NCBI GenBank assembly: GCA_030533085.1
Contig: JAUNJZ010000011.1
Span: 1 to 63,102, forward strand
DNA length: 63,102 nucleotides
Direction: 5' to 3'
DNA from: Synergistaceae bacterium
GTDB lineage: Bacteria; Synergistota; Synergistia; Synergistales; Synergistaceae
The notes below the pieces were generated by a model that did no database searches, was not told the DNA's origin, and saw nothing but the letters and a program-made list of their open reading frames with translations. The translations under genes and the position numbers were made by a program. Each line of letters opens with the position of its first letter. The stretch's first letter is position 1. Below are positions 49,872 through 58,755 of this stretch, piece by piece.

Positions 49872-51377
49872 ATGGAAATGCTGAACTCTCTCGCGGCGGG
49901 GCTGCGTAATCTGGCCGGTATAGAGCCGCTCGCCGTAATCACGGCCGGCGTGATTGTCGGGATACTCGGAGGGGCTATGCCCGGCGTCTCGCCTTCAATG
50001 GCCGTGGCCATCCTTCTTCCCTTCACCTTCGGCATGAGTCCCACTATGGGGCTGGTGATGCTATGCGCGATATATCTCGCTTCAAATTACGGCGGCTCGA
50101 TAACCGCCGTGACGATAAACACCCCCGGCACACCCTCAGCCGTCGTCACAGCTTTCGACGGATACCCGCTCGCGAAAAGCGGACGCGCGGGAGAGGCGCT
50201 GGGCGTGTCGCTCGTCGCCTCCGTGGCGGGAGGATTCGTCGGAATCGTGATACTTATATGTTTCTCCGCGCCGCTGGCGAAATTCGCGCTAAAATTCTGG
50301 CCGGCGGAATACTTCGCCCTCGCCATTCTCGGCCTCACGACAGTAGCCTCCCTTGGCGGAGGCAAATGGCTCGAAGCTCTCATCGCGGTGCTGCTAGGGC
50401 TGATGCTTAACACAATAGGGCTCGACCATGTGAGCGGCGTCTCAAGATATACCTTCGACATTATCCGACTCTACGACGGATTTTCATTTATACCGGCGCT
50501 GATCGGCCTTTTCGCGCTTAGCGAGGTCTTCGCGAATGTCGAGGAGGGAAATTTCAAGGCCTTCGACAAAGTATCCGATGACAAAAGCATATCCTCATGG
50601 CCGTCTCTTTCGACATATCTGAGCCTCAAATGGGGGATGCTGCGCGCCGGCATCCTTGGCACCATCATCGGCGTCTTCCCCGGCGCGGGCGGGACGATTG
50701 CATCTTTCATAGCCTACGACGTTGAGAAGCGTCTCAGCCGGCATCCTGAGAAATTCGGCCGCGGCAGTCTTGAGGGGGTAGTTGCAGCGGAGGCGTCAAA
50801 CAGCTCTTCCGTAGGCGGCGCGCTGGTGCCGCTGCTGACGCTGGGAATCCCCGGAAGCGCCTCGACGGCCGTCCTGATAGGCGCTCTGATGATACACGAA
50901 CTGCGCCCGGGGCCTGAGCTTTTCAGCAAGAATCCGGAAATAGTCTATACTCTCTTTTCAAGTCTCTTTGTGGCGAACTTTGTTCTGCTTGTCGTCGGCG
51001 CCCTCGGTTCCCGGATATGGCTGAAGGTTACGATGGTTCCCAAAAGCATTCTCTATCCGATGATATTCGCCTTTTCCATCGTCGGCAGCTTCGCCGTTCG
51101 CTCATCCCTCTTCGATGTAGGAGTCTGCGTCGCCTTCGGCGTGGCGGGCTGGTTGCTGAACAAATTCCATTATCCTTCGTCGCCGATAGTCCTCGGGCTG
51201 GTGCTAGGGACGCTTATCGAGATGAATTTGCAGATGACGCTGCTGATGGACGGCCCGGCAATGCTCTTCACCAGGCCGCTGAGCGCCGTCCTGCTCGCGC
51301 TGTCGGCCCTATCTCTCTGCGCACCGGCGCTTAGGGGGCTTCGCGCAAGGAGAAATAAAAAAGCGGATAAAGCCTGA
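49872..51377 (+). CDS. Tripartite tricarboxylate transporter large membrane subunit (TctA)
   Basis: 501 aa, about 11-12 membrane helices. The family signature GAMPGVSPSMAVAILLPFTFGMSPTMGLVML (about 33-62) and the repeat GVFPGAGGTIASFIAYDVEKRLS with EAsNSSSVGGALVPLLTLGIPGS are clear. Uses an ion gradient to import the TctC-delivered acid. GGAGGCG precedes ATG 49872. Complete three-gene set; no TctDE two-component regulator seen next to it. Confidence 0.94.
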   Translation: MEMLNSLAAGLRNLAGIEPLAVITAGVIVGILGGAMPGVSPSMAVAILLPFTFGMSPTMGLVMLCAIYLASNYGGSITAVTINTPGTPSAVVTAFDGYPLAKSGRAGEALGVSLVASVAGGFVGIVILICFSAPLAKFALKFWPAEYFALAILGLTTVASLGGGKWLEALIAVLLGLMLNTIGLDHVSGVSRYTFDIIRLYDGFSFIPALIGLFALSEVFANVEEGNFKAFDKVSDDKSISSWPSLSTYLSLKWGMLRAGILGTIIGVFPGAGGTIASFIAYDVEKRLSRHPEKFGRGSLEGVVAAEASNSSSVGGALVPLLTLGIPGSASTAVLIGALMIHELRPGPELFSKNPEIVYTLFSSLFVANFVLLVVGALGSRIWLKVTMVPKSILYPMIFAFSIVGSFAVRSSLFDVGVCVAFGVAGWLLNKFHYPSSPIVLGLVLGTLIEMNLQMTLLMDGPAMLFTRPLSAVLLALSALSLCAPALRGLRARRNKKADKA

Positions 51378-51424
51378 TAAAGCTTTCAGCTTAAACTCAG
51401 CAAAAAAAGAGGAGGGGTTGAACG

Positions 51425-53047
51425 ATGGCCTGGCTCTATAATTTAATATACGTGGCGGGAGGGCTCGCGCTCTTCCTCTTTGGAGTTCAGGAGAGCTCCG
51501 CTTTCTTCAAAAGCAATTTCGGCGGAGAGTTCCGCGATAAAATAGGACGATTCACATCGGGGAAATACAGGTCGTTCCTCTTCGGCGTGCTGCTTTCTGC
51601 GATAACCCAGAGCAGCACGATAGCCACATCTTTCGCGGTGGGATTCATAGATGCCGGTATGCTCTCATTCGCCGGCTCCATATATGTGATGATGGGGGCG
51701 AGCCTGGGAGGCACTTTTGTATCCTTCCTGCTGAGCCTCAGGCTTTTCGACTACGCGCCGCTGCTTTTCGCCCTCGGCTTTTTTCTCTCCAAAGTCAGAG
51801 TTCGCTGTATCTGGCTCGCCGCCGGCCTGACACGCTGCCTCGCGCTGATCTTTCTAGGAATGCTCGTCATCGGCATGGGAACGGGACCGATGTTTGAAAA
51901 TGAAGAATTCCGCCGCGCTGTAACGGAATTTGCGTCAAATCCGCTGGCGACCGGGCTGGCCTCGTTCATCGGCGCTGGCGTCCTGCAAAGCAGCTCAGCG
52001 ATTATGGCGCTGGGGATCACGCTTGCCGCGTCTGGCGTACTGCCGGCCTCGTCGGCTCTGCCGCTCGCGCTGGGAGCGCATATCGGCTCGACTACGATGG
52101 TTCTGCTCGCCGGACTCGGAGGCAGGCTCAGCGCGAAGAGGCTCGGCATTGCCACCTTCTTTTACAAGCTGCTCGGCGGCCTGCTCTTCATCCCCTTTGT
52201 GCCGTGGGTCAACGGCCTGATGTCGTCAGTCGGCCTCCCCATCGCAGGCCGGCTGGTTTACGGACAGCTGATGATCGCCCTTTTCAATATGGCTGTATTC
52301 CTGCCCTTCACCGCCGCGCTGAGCACCTTTTCCATACGGCTGATAAGCGGAGAGGGAGAGCTAAGCCAGCCGAAATATCTCGACGACGGCATGATCAGCG
52401 TCCCTTTCATAGCAGTCATGCTCCTGTCTCGCGAAATGGCACGCCTCTCAAATTACATCGAGGCCTACCTGCAAATGCTGCTGGAGCCACAGCAGCGTGA
52501 CAGGAGGCTCTTTGAAAGGCTGCCGGAAGATATAGACGAGCTGAGCGAAGCCTGCCAGGAATATTGCTATAAGCTGCACATACCGGCGGACAACCCCGAG
52601 CTGAAACGTAGATTTTCGTCCATCAGCCATACCATGTCGGTGATGCGGATGATGTCGCGCTCTATATGCGGGGGGCTGAGAGAGCTCCTCAGCAGCGAGG
52701 AGGTCCGCTGCGTGCTTGAAAAAGAGCTGGGAGAAGAGAGATGGAGGCGCTGGGCCAAGCTGGCCAGAAGGATGATGCGGACAAGCCTGCGTGCCTTCGT
52801 CATAGGCGAAAAGGCGCTCGTCAGCCGCGCCGTCAGCCTTGAGGCCGAAATGAACCAGATGTCGGGACAGATACGACACGACCTGAACGAAGTCGCGTAT
52901 GACAGACAGGTCTCCCGCGCCATTAGAATGATCTCGCTCATGCAGAGTTTTTTGGGAATGTCAAAGATACTTGCCGAGGACGAGGAGACAGAGCCGCCGA
53001 AAATGACCGTGCTGAACAGCTGCGGAGAGCTTCGCGAAATGGAGTGA
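51425..53047 (+). CDS. Na/Pi cotransporter family protein with PhoU-like tail
   Basis: 540 aa. Membrane part (about 1-310) with the two inverted QSS motifs: AITQSSTIATSFAVGFIDAG (Q62) and AGVLQSSSAIMALGITLAASG (around 180-200), hallmark of NptA/YjbB phosphate transporters. Residues 330-530 form a helical PhoU-like cytosolic domain. Followed after 6 bases by phoU. GGAGGGG precedes ATG 51425. Confidence 0.93.
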   Translation: MAWLYNLIYVAGGLALFLFGVQESSAFFKSNFGGEFRDKIGRFTSGKYRSFLFGVLLSAITQSSTIATSFAVGFIDAGMLSFAGSIYVMMGASLGGTFVSFLLSLRLFDYAPLLFALGFFLSKVRVRCIWLAAGLTRCLALIFLGMLVIGMGTGPMFENEEFRRAVTEFASNPLATGLASFIGAGVLQSSSAIMALGITLAASGVLPASSALPLALGAHIGSTTMVLLAGLGGRLSAKRLGIATFFYKLLGGLLFIPFVPWVNGLMSSVGLPIAGRLVYGQLMIALFNMAVFLPFTAALSTFSIRLISGEGELSQPKYLDDGMISVPFIAVMLLSREMARLSNYIEAYLQMLLEPQQRDRRLFERLPEDIDELSEACQEYCYKLHIPADNPELKRRFSSISHTMSVMRMMSRSICGGLRELLSSEEVRCVLEKELGEERWRRWAKLARRMMRTSLRAFVIGEKALVSRAVSLEAEMNQMSGQIRHDLNEVAYDRQVSRAIRMISLMQSFLGMSKILAEDEETEPPKMTVLNSCGELREME

Positions 53048-53053
53048 CAGATA

Positions 53054-53821
53054 ATGACATTGCTGAACAAAGAGAAAAAAAGCAAAGAGCAAGAGCTTGA
53101 GGCTTACCTTTACGCCTCCGACAAGGCGAGACTTGTAGAGATGGTGACGGAAATGGGAGAGAGAGCCTCCTCCGCGCTTAAAGAGGCGCTCTCTGCGCTG
53201 AAAAAACAAGACGTCACCCTCGCTCAGCGTGTGATAGAGGGAGACGACGTCATAGACGAGCTGGAAGAACAGATAGATCAGGAATGCCTTTACTCTATCG
53301 CGATGCGACAGCCGATGCGTGAAGACCTTCGCTTCGTCTATGCTGTTATGAAGATAATAACAGACATTGAACGTATCGGCGACCAGGCTGTCAACATATC
53401 ACTTCGGCTTGTAAAGCTGACGCCTGCCGACAGACGTGATTTTCCCATGCTCGACGATATAGACGAAATGGCGGAACATAACATGACGATGCTGAAAGAG
53501 GCGCTCGATGCCTTCATCCGCGAAGACGCCTCCATCATCGCCTCCACCCGGGCACACCGCAAAAAGGTACACCAGATAAGAGACGGCGCTGTGGAGAAGC
53601 TGATGAAAAACTCCTCACCGACGACGCCGCAGGATATAACCACAGGCAAGCTCTTCGCCTCGATGTGGATATTGCGCCACCTGTCGCGGATATCCGACCA
53701 TGTGCTTAATCTTGCGGAGAAGGTCGCCTTCATTGCCACCGGCGTTTCACCGCTGACAATGAAAAAGATGGGACAAAAGGAAGCTGCGGAAAGCAGGGCT
53801 AAGCAGCTGGGAGATATCTGA
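53054..53821 (+). CDS. PhoU-domain protein
   Basis: 255 aa with two helical PhoU repeats: LVEMVTEMGERASSALKEAL...DVIDELEEQIDQECLYSIAMRQPMREDLRFVYAVMKIITDIERIGDQAVNIS in the first and LRHLSRISDHVLNLAEKVAFIATG in the second, each with the (D/E)-ERxxD metal-type motif. Modulates phosphate uptake; here likely paired with the adjacent Na/Pi transporter rather than PstSCAB, which is absent from the window. Followed by a 100-base gap with small hairpins only. Confidence 0.9.
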   Translation: MTLLNKEKKSKEQELEAYLYASDKARLVEMVTEMGERASSALKEALSALKKQDVTLAQRVIEGDDVIDELEEQIDQECLYSIAMRQPMREDLRFVYAVMKIITDIERIGDQAVNISLRLVKLTPADRRDFPMLDDIDEMAEHNMTMLKEALDAFIREDASIIASTRAHRKKVHQIRDGAVEKLMKNSSPTTPQDITTGKLFASMWILRHLSRISDHVLNLAEKVAFIATGVSPLTMKKMGQKEAAESRAKQLGDI

Positions 53822-53922
53822 ACTGTGAATTGCGTCCCTTGAACAACGCGTTAACTCGCGCCGGCTCCTGACGGAGAGGCGGCTCTTTGAATATTTCATC
53901 TAAGCAAAGAGAGGAAGCCCCC

Positions 53923-54828
53923 TCACCGACTTTCGGTTTTTGCCGAATCTCCGTCGGGATGGGCGTACTCTTCGGTTTTGATGGCTTCGCGCTTCCATCG
54001 AGCGCGCGAGGCGTTGAGCATATCAAACAACCGGCGTTCGTATTCCAGGGCACCATCGTCGTCAGTTATCTCCGCCGCCCGTTCACCGGCGCGTTTCAGC
54101 GTCTTTAACAGCGAGACTGCGGTTTTCTTCTTCGCGCCGCCATCGCGGGGCAGAGCCGGAGGCGCGTCGTCCGCCCGATCGCCGTAACGCTTTGAAAGCC
54201 GCGCGGCTATATCCGGGAAGAGCTCTGTCATATATCTCCACACCGAGTCTTTACCGAAAAATGTCAGCTCTTCGGCCATCTCGCGGTAGCTCTTAAGCAG
54301 GCCGTTTGGGTAGCGGTAACGTCCTGTCTCGACATATATGACGAAAGCCTTTTCCCTGTCGCCTCTGCTCCGTAGAGGCAGGCCATTTTTCATATTTCGG
54401 CAGACGGAGAAGAAGCGCGCCTCCGCCTCGGTCATGTTCCGGTGCGAAACGGCGTCGATAAAGGCCAGCTCCGCGCCCAGCCGTCGCCTTGCGCAAAAAC
54501 GGTGGAAGCCGTCTATCAGATAGAGCCTGCCGTCTTCAAGGGACGCTATATCGACGGGCGGCATATCAGCCCCGTTAAGATAAGCCTGAGCGTACGACTC
54601 CACCGCCGCTGCGCTGATATCGCGGCGAGACTGGAAACGCCCCTCGTCCACGACGATGTCGCTCAGGCGGAAAAGACGCCTCTCATCGCGCATACCTTCC
54701 AGATCATGGTTCACATCTTCAATTAGTTTTCCAAGCAGCGCGTCAAGCCGCTCGCCGCCGATTCCGCCCGTCGGAGGAAAAAGCAGTTCGCGCGGATAAT
54801 ATCTTTTTATAATCTCGCTTATTTTCAT
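53923..54828 (-). CDS. ParB/Srx-fold domain protein
   Basis: 301 aa. Residues about 45-120 fit the ParB-like N-terminal domain: FRLSDIVVDEGRFQSRRDI, then PPVDIASLEDGRLYLIDGFHRFCARRRLG (GFHR box). The centre MKNGLPLRSRGDREKAF and KSYREMAEELTFFGKDSVWRYM may form a helix-turn-helix as in KorB/ParB. The Lys/Asp-rich C-terminus is unrecognised. No ParA or parS is nearby, so a partition role is unlikely; it could be a transcription regulator or an enzyme of the ParB CTPase fold. Same strand as the permeases upstream. Confidence 0.75.
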   Translation of the reverse strand: MKISEIIKRYYPRELLFPPTGGIGGERLDALLGKLIEDVNHDLEGMRDERRLFRLSDIVVDEGRFQSRRDISAAAVESYAQAYLNGADMPPVDIASLEDGRLYLIDGFHRFCARRRLGAELAFIDAVSHRNMTEAEARFFSVCRNMKNGLPLRSRGDREKAFVIYVETGRYRYPNGLLKSYREMAEELTFFGKDSVWRYMTELFPDIAARLSKRYGDRADDAPPALPRDGGAKKKTAVSLLKTLKRAGERAAEITDDDGALEYERRLFDMLNASRARWKREAIKTEEYAHPDGDSAKTESR

Positions 54829-54862
54829 GGCATCGCCACCACTATTTTATTTTCAGCACCCG

Positions 54863-55792
54863 TCATTCCCTATCCTCACGCCGGAAGGGGCTTCCCAGCG
54901 CGGCGGGAGCGCCAAGCAGACGCCCCTTGCCGGCCTTTATCGACACCGCTGTAAGCACGACTATTGTCATAATATAGGGCAGGGTCAGCAGCAGAGAGGT
55001 CGAAATAGTGGAGCCCATCGCCTGTAATCTTAGCTGCAAAGCCTCCACTCCGCCGAAAAGATAGGCCCCCAGCGCGGCTCGCGCCGGATTCCACAGGCCG
55101 AAAATGACCAGCGCCACGGCTATCCATCCTCGCCCCGCCGTCATTCCCTCGATCCACATCTGAGCGTAGACGACGGAGAGATAGCCACCGCCGACTCCCG
55201 CAAGTCCGCCGCCCGCGACGCAGTACAGATAGCGGATAGCGGAGACGGGCAGCCCCATCGCGTCAGCGGCGCGCGGATTCTCGCCGACGGCGCGCAGATT
55301 CAGCCCCGGCCTCGTGCGGAAAAGGAACCAGCATAAAAATATTATCAGAAGATACGAAAGATACACCATCGCGTTGTGCTGGAAGAATACCGGCCCGATG
55401 AAAGGTATCTTCGATAAGAGCGGAAAATCCATCGAGGCCATTCCTTTGATAGTCGCCCCAATGACGGTGCGCCCCATCAGCGCGCTGAGGCCGTAGCCCG
55501 CCAGCACCATCGCCAGCCCGCTCACGACCTGGTTGCACATCAGCGTGATGCACAAAAAGGCGTGAATAAGAGTTATCGCGCAGCCGGAGGCGAAAGAGGC
55601 GGCTATTCCCAGCCACGGGTCGCCGGTCGCCTGAGTGACGGCAAAACCAGCGTAAGCGCCGACGAGCATGATGCCCTCAAGTCCGAGATTCATCACGCCG
55701 GCGCGCTCGGACATGACCTCCCCAAGCGTCGCGTAAAGAACCGGAGTGCCGCTCCTGACGGCGGCGGCCAGAATAACAGTCAGAAATTCCAT
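54863..55792 (-). CDS. ABC transporter permease, BMP/Nup (nucleoside) type, subunit 2
   Basis: 309 aa, about 8-9 membrane helices. SGTPVLYATLGEVMSERAGVMNLGLEGIMLVGAYAG (about 14-49) is diagnostic for NupQ/YufQ-like permeases of nucleoside importers. The EAA-like loop LRAVGENPRAADAMGLPVSAIRYL is present. It follows the other permease after a stop/start junction without gap. The ATPase and the BMP lipoprotein are not in the window. Confidence 0.9.
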   Translation of the reverse strand: MEFLTVILAAAVRSGTPVLYATLGEVMSERAGVMNLGLEGIMLVGAYAGFAVTQATGDPWLGIAASFASGCAITLIHAFLCITLMCNQVVSGLAMVLAGYGLSALMGRTVIGATIKGMASMDFPLLSKIPFIGPVFFQHNAMVYLSYLLIIFLCWFLFRTRPGLNLRAVGENPRAADAMGLPVSAIRYLYCVAGGGLAGVGGGYLSVVYAQMWIEGMTAGRGWIAVALVIFGLWNPARAALGAYLFGGVEALQLRLQAMGSTISTSLLLTLPYIMTIVVLTAVSIKAGKGRLLGAPAALGSPFRREDRE

Positions 55793-56896
55793 CTACGCTT
55801 CCTCCTCGGCGCTCTTTCCGCCGGAGACAAGAGGCTCCGTGCGAACGAAAGATATCTTAAAGCGCGAAAATGTCTCCGCCGCGAGGACGGAAAAAAGTAT
55901 AAGCCCCTGCAAAATCTGCAAGCTCGCCAGAGGCAGCCCCATCACCACCTGCAAGGTATCGCCGCCGACAAGCAGCACCCCCATAAGAAAGGAGACCAGC
56001 GGCACATAAATCGGAGAAAGGCGCGCGAGCCAGGCCACGAGAATCCCGGTATAGCCGTAGCCCATGGAGAAGCCCCTGCTCATTCTGCCGTGCAGCCCCG
56101 CTATCTCGCCGAAGCCCGCCAGTCCTGCGATAGCGCCGCCGATGAATGTCACCAGCAGGATATTCGCGGCGATATTTATCCCCGCGTAGCGCGCGGCGCG
56201 CGGATTCTCCCCCGTTACCGTTATCTCGTAGCCCCACTTGCTCCTTTTCAGCGCTATCTGCAAAACGACAGCGACGGCCAGCGCGATGAAAAGACCAGCG
56301 TGAATCCTCGTGCCTTCGAATACCCACAGACGCGCCGCGTCGGGAAAATTCGGCGTGAAAGGAAAGCCCATGCTCATCGGATCTTTCCAAGGTCCGTAAA
56401 TAAAATATTCGCTCAGATTGATGCCGATATAATTCAGCATCAGCGTCGTGATAGTCTCGCTGACATTCCAGCGGGCGCGGAGAAAGCCGGCCAGCATTCC
56501 CCACAGGCCGCCGGCTATGGCCGCCGCCGCGAACATCAGCAGGAACATCACAAAGGCGTTGTCCACAAAGAAATAGCGCACCGCCGCAACCGTGGCGACC
56601 GCGCCGAGACAGAGCTGCCCCTCTGCGCCGATATTCCATATCAGCATCTTGTAGCAAATGAGACCGCCGAGAGCCGTAAGAGTCAGCGGAATAGCCTTCG
56701 TAACGATTTCGCCGAGGCCGTACGAACTGCCCAACGCCCCGCGAAGCACCTCGCCGTAGGCTTCCAGCGGATTCACGCCGAGAAAGGCAAAGAGCAGGCC
56801 GCCGATAAAAAGTCCGAATACTACGGAGGCGACGGGGATCAGAACATTTATCCAGGGAGGATTGTACAGGCGCGGTTCAAATTTCAGTCTTATCAT
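55793..56896 (-). CDS. ABC transporter permease, BMP/Nup (nucleoside) type, subunit 1
   Basis: 367 aa from ATG 56896; the open frame runs 13 codons further, but that region overlaps the likely promoter. About 9-10 helices. FLGVNPLEAYGEVLRGALGSSYGLGEIVTKAIPLTLTALGGLICYKMLIWNIGAEGQLCLGAV is the typical NupP/YufP core, and TVTGENPRAARYAGINIAANIL the cytoplasmic coupling loop. Heterodimer partner of the following gene. Confidence 0.9.
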   Translation of the reverse strand: MIRLKFEPRLYNPPWINVLIPVASVVFGLFIGGLLFAFLGVNPLEAYGEVLRGALGSSYGLGEIVTKAIPLTLTALGGLICYKMLIWNIGAEGQLCLGAVATVAAVRYFFVDNAFVMFLLMFAAAAIAGGLWGMLAGFLRARWNVSETITTLMLNYIGINLSEYFIYGPWKDPMSMGFPFTPNFPDAARLWVFEGTRIHAGLFIALAVAVVLQIALKRSKWGYEITVTGENPRAARYAGINIAANILLVTFIGGAIAGLAGFGEIAGLHGRMSRGFSMGYGYTGILVAWLARLSPIYVPLVSFLMGVLLVGGDTLQVVMGLPLASLQILQGLILFSVLAAETFSRFKISFVRTEPLVSGGKSAEEEA

Positions 56897-56920
56897 TGCG
56901 GCTGCCCCCAAATCACGGAA

Positions 56921-56948
56921 AATATACAACTGCAAATTATAACATCAA
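56921..56948 (-). promoter_or_regulatory. Possible promoter of the permease operon
   Basis: On the minus strand, TTGATG (56948-56943), 16-base spacer, TATATT (56926-56921), 24 bases before ATG 56896. The 56936-57170 divergent gap also has TATAAT at 57102-57107 on the plus strand, without a good -35, as a candidate for the cardiolipin synthase gene; nothing else is recognisable there. Confidence 0.45.
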
Positions 56949-57170
56949 TCGCCGCCGCGCGGGAAAAAAGCGCGGAACGGCCGATGGGAACAAAAATTTT
57001 TTCGCCGCCAGCCATGGGCGTCCGCTTTTACTCATGCCGGAAAAATCCATTCGACGCCACGCCCCTTTTAACATTTTCTGCCGATACGGTAAATCATCGC
57101 ATATAATATTCTAAAGAAAGTCCGGCCGCCGCGCTTTGCGCTGATATGTTGGAAGGGATGTGGCTTTGTT

Positions 57171-58754
57171 TTGAACAGGATAGGGAGATGGGTATTATGG
57201 GCGCTTCTGGCGGCCTTTCTGCTCGGGCTTCTTCCGACGATAGTCAACGTCGGCTCGGAGTTTTTCATATACACAGAGGGCGGACTCGGCGTTACGCAGC
57301 ATTTCACCAGAACGCTTGACGGCGTTTTCAAGACGCTTGAGAACTATATATGGCATATCACGATTGTCTACGCTGTGGCAGTCGCCTTCATCATCTTTAT
57401 GGAAGGGCAGAACCCCGACAGGACGATTCTGTGGCTGCTGGCGCTTATATTCGTTCCGGTACTGGGCGTGATACTCTACATGATTCTCGGCCCGGATTTT
57501 CAAAGTATGCGCAACAGGAGGCGTTTCCGCCCATCTAAAAAATACGGCTTCGACAATTCGCCATTTCCCCGCGAGACGGAGGACCAGTTTTTAATAGGCC
57601 GTATGCTGCACGCTTGCAGCGGCGCGGATCTTCTGACGCGCAACCGCGTGAAGCTGCTGATAAACGGCGGCGAAACCTTCCCTGCGGTAGAGGAGGCATT
57701 GCGCGCGGCGAAGAAATTCATACACATGGAATTTTTCATCATACGAAGCGACCCTCTCGGCTATAAAATCAGCGGCATATTGCAGGAGGCAGCGCGGCGC
57801 GGCGTACAGATACGTATCATTTATGACGCCGTCGGAAGTTGGGGGATAAAGCCCGGCTTCATCAGGGAACTCGAGGAGGCCGGCGTCGATTGCCGCGCCT
57901 TTATGCCTGTGGCGCTGCCATTTTTCCGCCGCAAGATGAACTTTCGCAACCACCGCAAGATAATCGTCGTTGACGACAGCGTCGCATTCACCGGCGGCAT
58001 AAATATCGGCGAGGAATATGAGGGAAAGGGGCATCTCGGCTTCTGGCGGGACACCTTTGTGCGGCTCGAGGGCGAAGCCGTCCAGGCGCTGCACGATATT
58101 TTCTTAAACGACTGGGCCGTGTGCACCGGCGGCGACGCGGCGGCGCTCCGCGCGGAACATGACATTTTCTCCGGCGGCGCTCCGCGCGGCTATTCGCATC
58201 TGCCCGTCATACCGCTGCAAGTTGTCGCGAGCGGCATCGATAACGTATGGCATTCCATAGCGAAGGGCTATTACGGCATGATATCCCGCGCGCAGCAGCG
58301 CGTCTGGATAACGACCCCCTACCTCGTCCCGGGGCCGGAGCTTATGAACGCGATGATTGCCGCGTCGCTCTCCGGCGTGGATGTGCGCGTGATGATGCCC
58401 TCAAGAAAAGATCACTTCCTCGTATTCTGGGGCAGCCGCAGCAATATAGAGCCTCTGCTGCGCTCCGGGGTTCGCGTCTTCCAGTATCTCGACGGCTTCA
58501 TCCACACAAAGTCCCTGCTCTCCGACTGCTGCATAGCCTCCGTCGGCACCTGCAACATGGACGTGCGCAGCCTCGATATAAATTTTGAAGACCAACTCTT
58601 CATCTACGACAGAAAAATAACGGAAGAATTCGCGGCGCAGTTCGAGCGCGATATGGAAAAATGCCGCGAGCTGACAATCGCGGAGTGGGACAAACGCCCG
58701 ATCTGGCAGAAGATATTGGAGTCCTTCGGACGTCTCTATTCGGCGCAGATTTAA
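57171..58754 (+). CDS. cls: Cardiolipin synthase (PLD family)
   Basis: 527-aa membrane enzyme that condenses phosphatidylglycerol. Two or three N-terminal membrane helices (about 7-25, 62-77, 87-107) precede two PLD domains with HxKx4D motifs: H261-R-K263 in NHRKIIVVDDS and HTKSLLSDCCIASVGTCNMDVRSL near the C-terminus. Usual length is about 480-510. Starts with TTG 57171, with GGAAGGG upstream at a rather long distance; no better in-frame start. Confidence 0.93.
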   Translation: MNRIGRWVLWALLAAFLLGLLPTIVNVGSEFFIYTEGGLGVTQHFTRTLDGVFKTLENYIWHITIVYAVAVAFIIFMEGQNPDRTILWLLALIFVPVLGVILYMILGPDFQSMRNRRRFRPSKKYGFDNSPFPRETEDQFLIGRMLHACSGADLLTRNRVKLLINGGETFPAVEEALRAAKKFIHMEFFIIRSDPLGYKISGILQEAARRGVQIRIIYDAVGSWGIKPGFIRELEEAGVDCRAFMPVALPFFRRKMNFRNHRKIIVVDDSVAFTGGINIGEEYEGKGHLGFWRDTFVRLEGEAVQALHDIFLNDWAVCTGGDAAALRAEHDIFSGGAPRGYSHLPVIPLQVVASGIDNVWHSIAKGYYGMISRAQQRVWITTPYLVPGPELMNAMIAASLSGVDVRVMMPSRKDHFLVFWGSRSNIEPLLRSGVRVFQYLDGFIHTKSLLSDCCIASVGTCNMDVRSLDINFEDQLFIYDRKITEEFAAQFERDMEKCRELTIAEWDKRPIWQKILESFGRLYSAQI

Positions 58755-58755
58755 G

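Noticed and set aside
53822-53945. Terminator after phoU
   Set aside because: Several short stems (for example CTCTTTG/CAAAGAG and CCGA/TCGG followed by T) exist, but none is long enough to support, and one lies inside the convergent gene.
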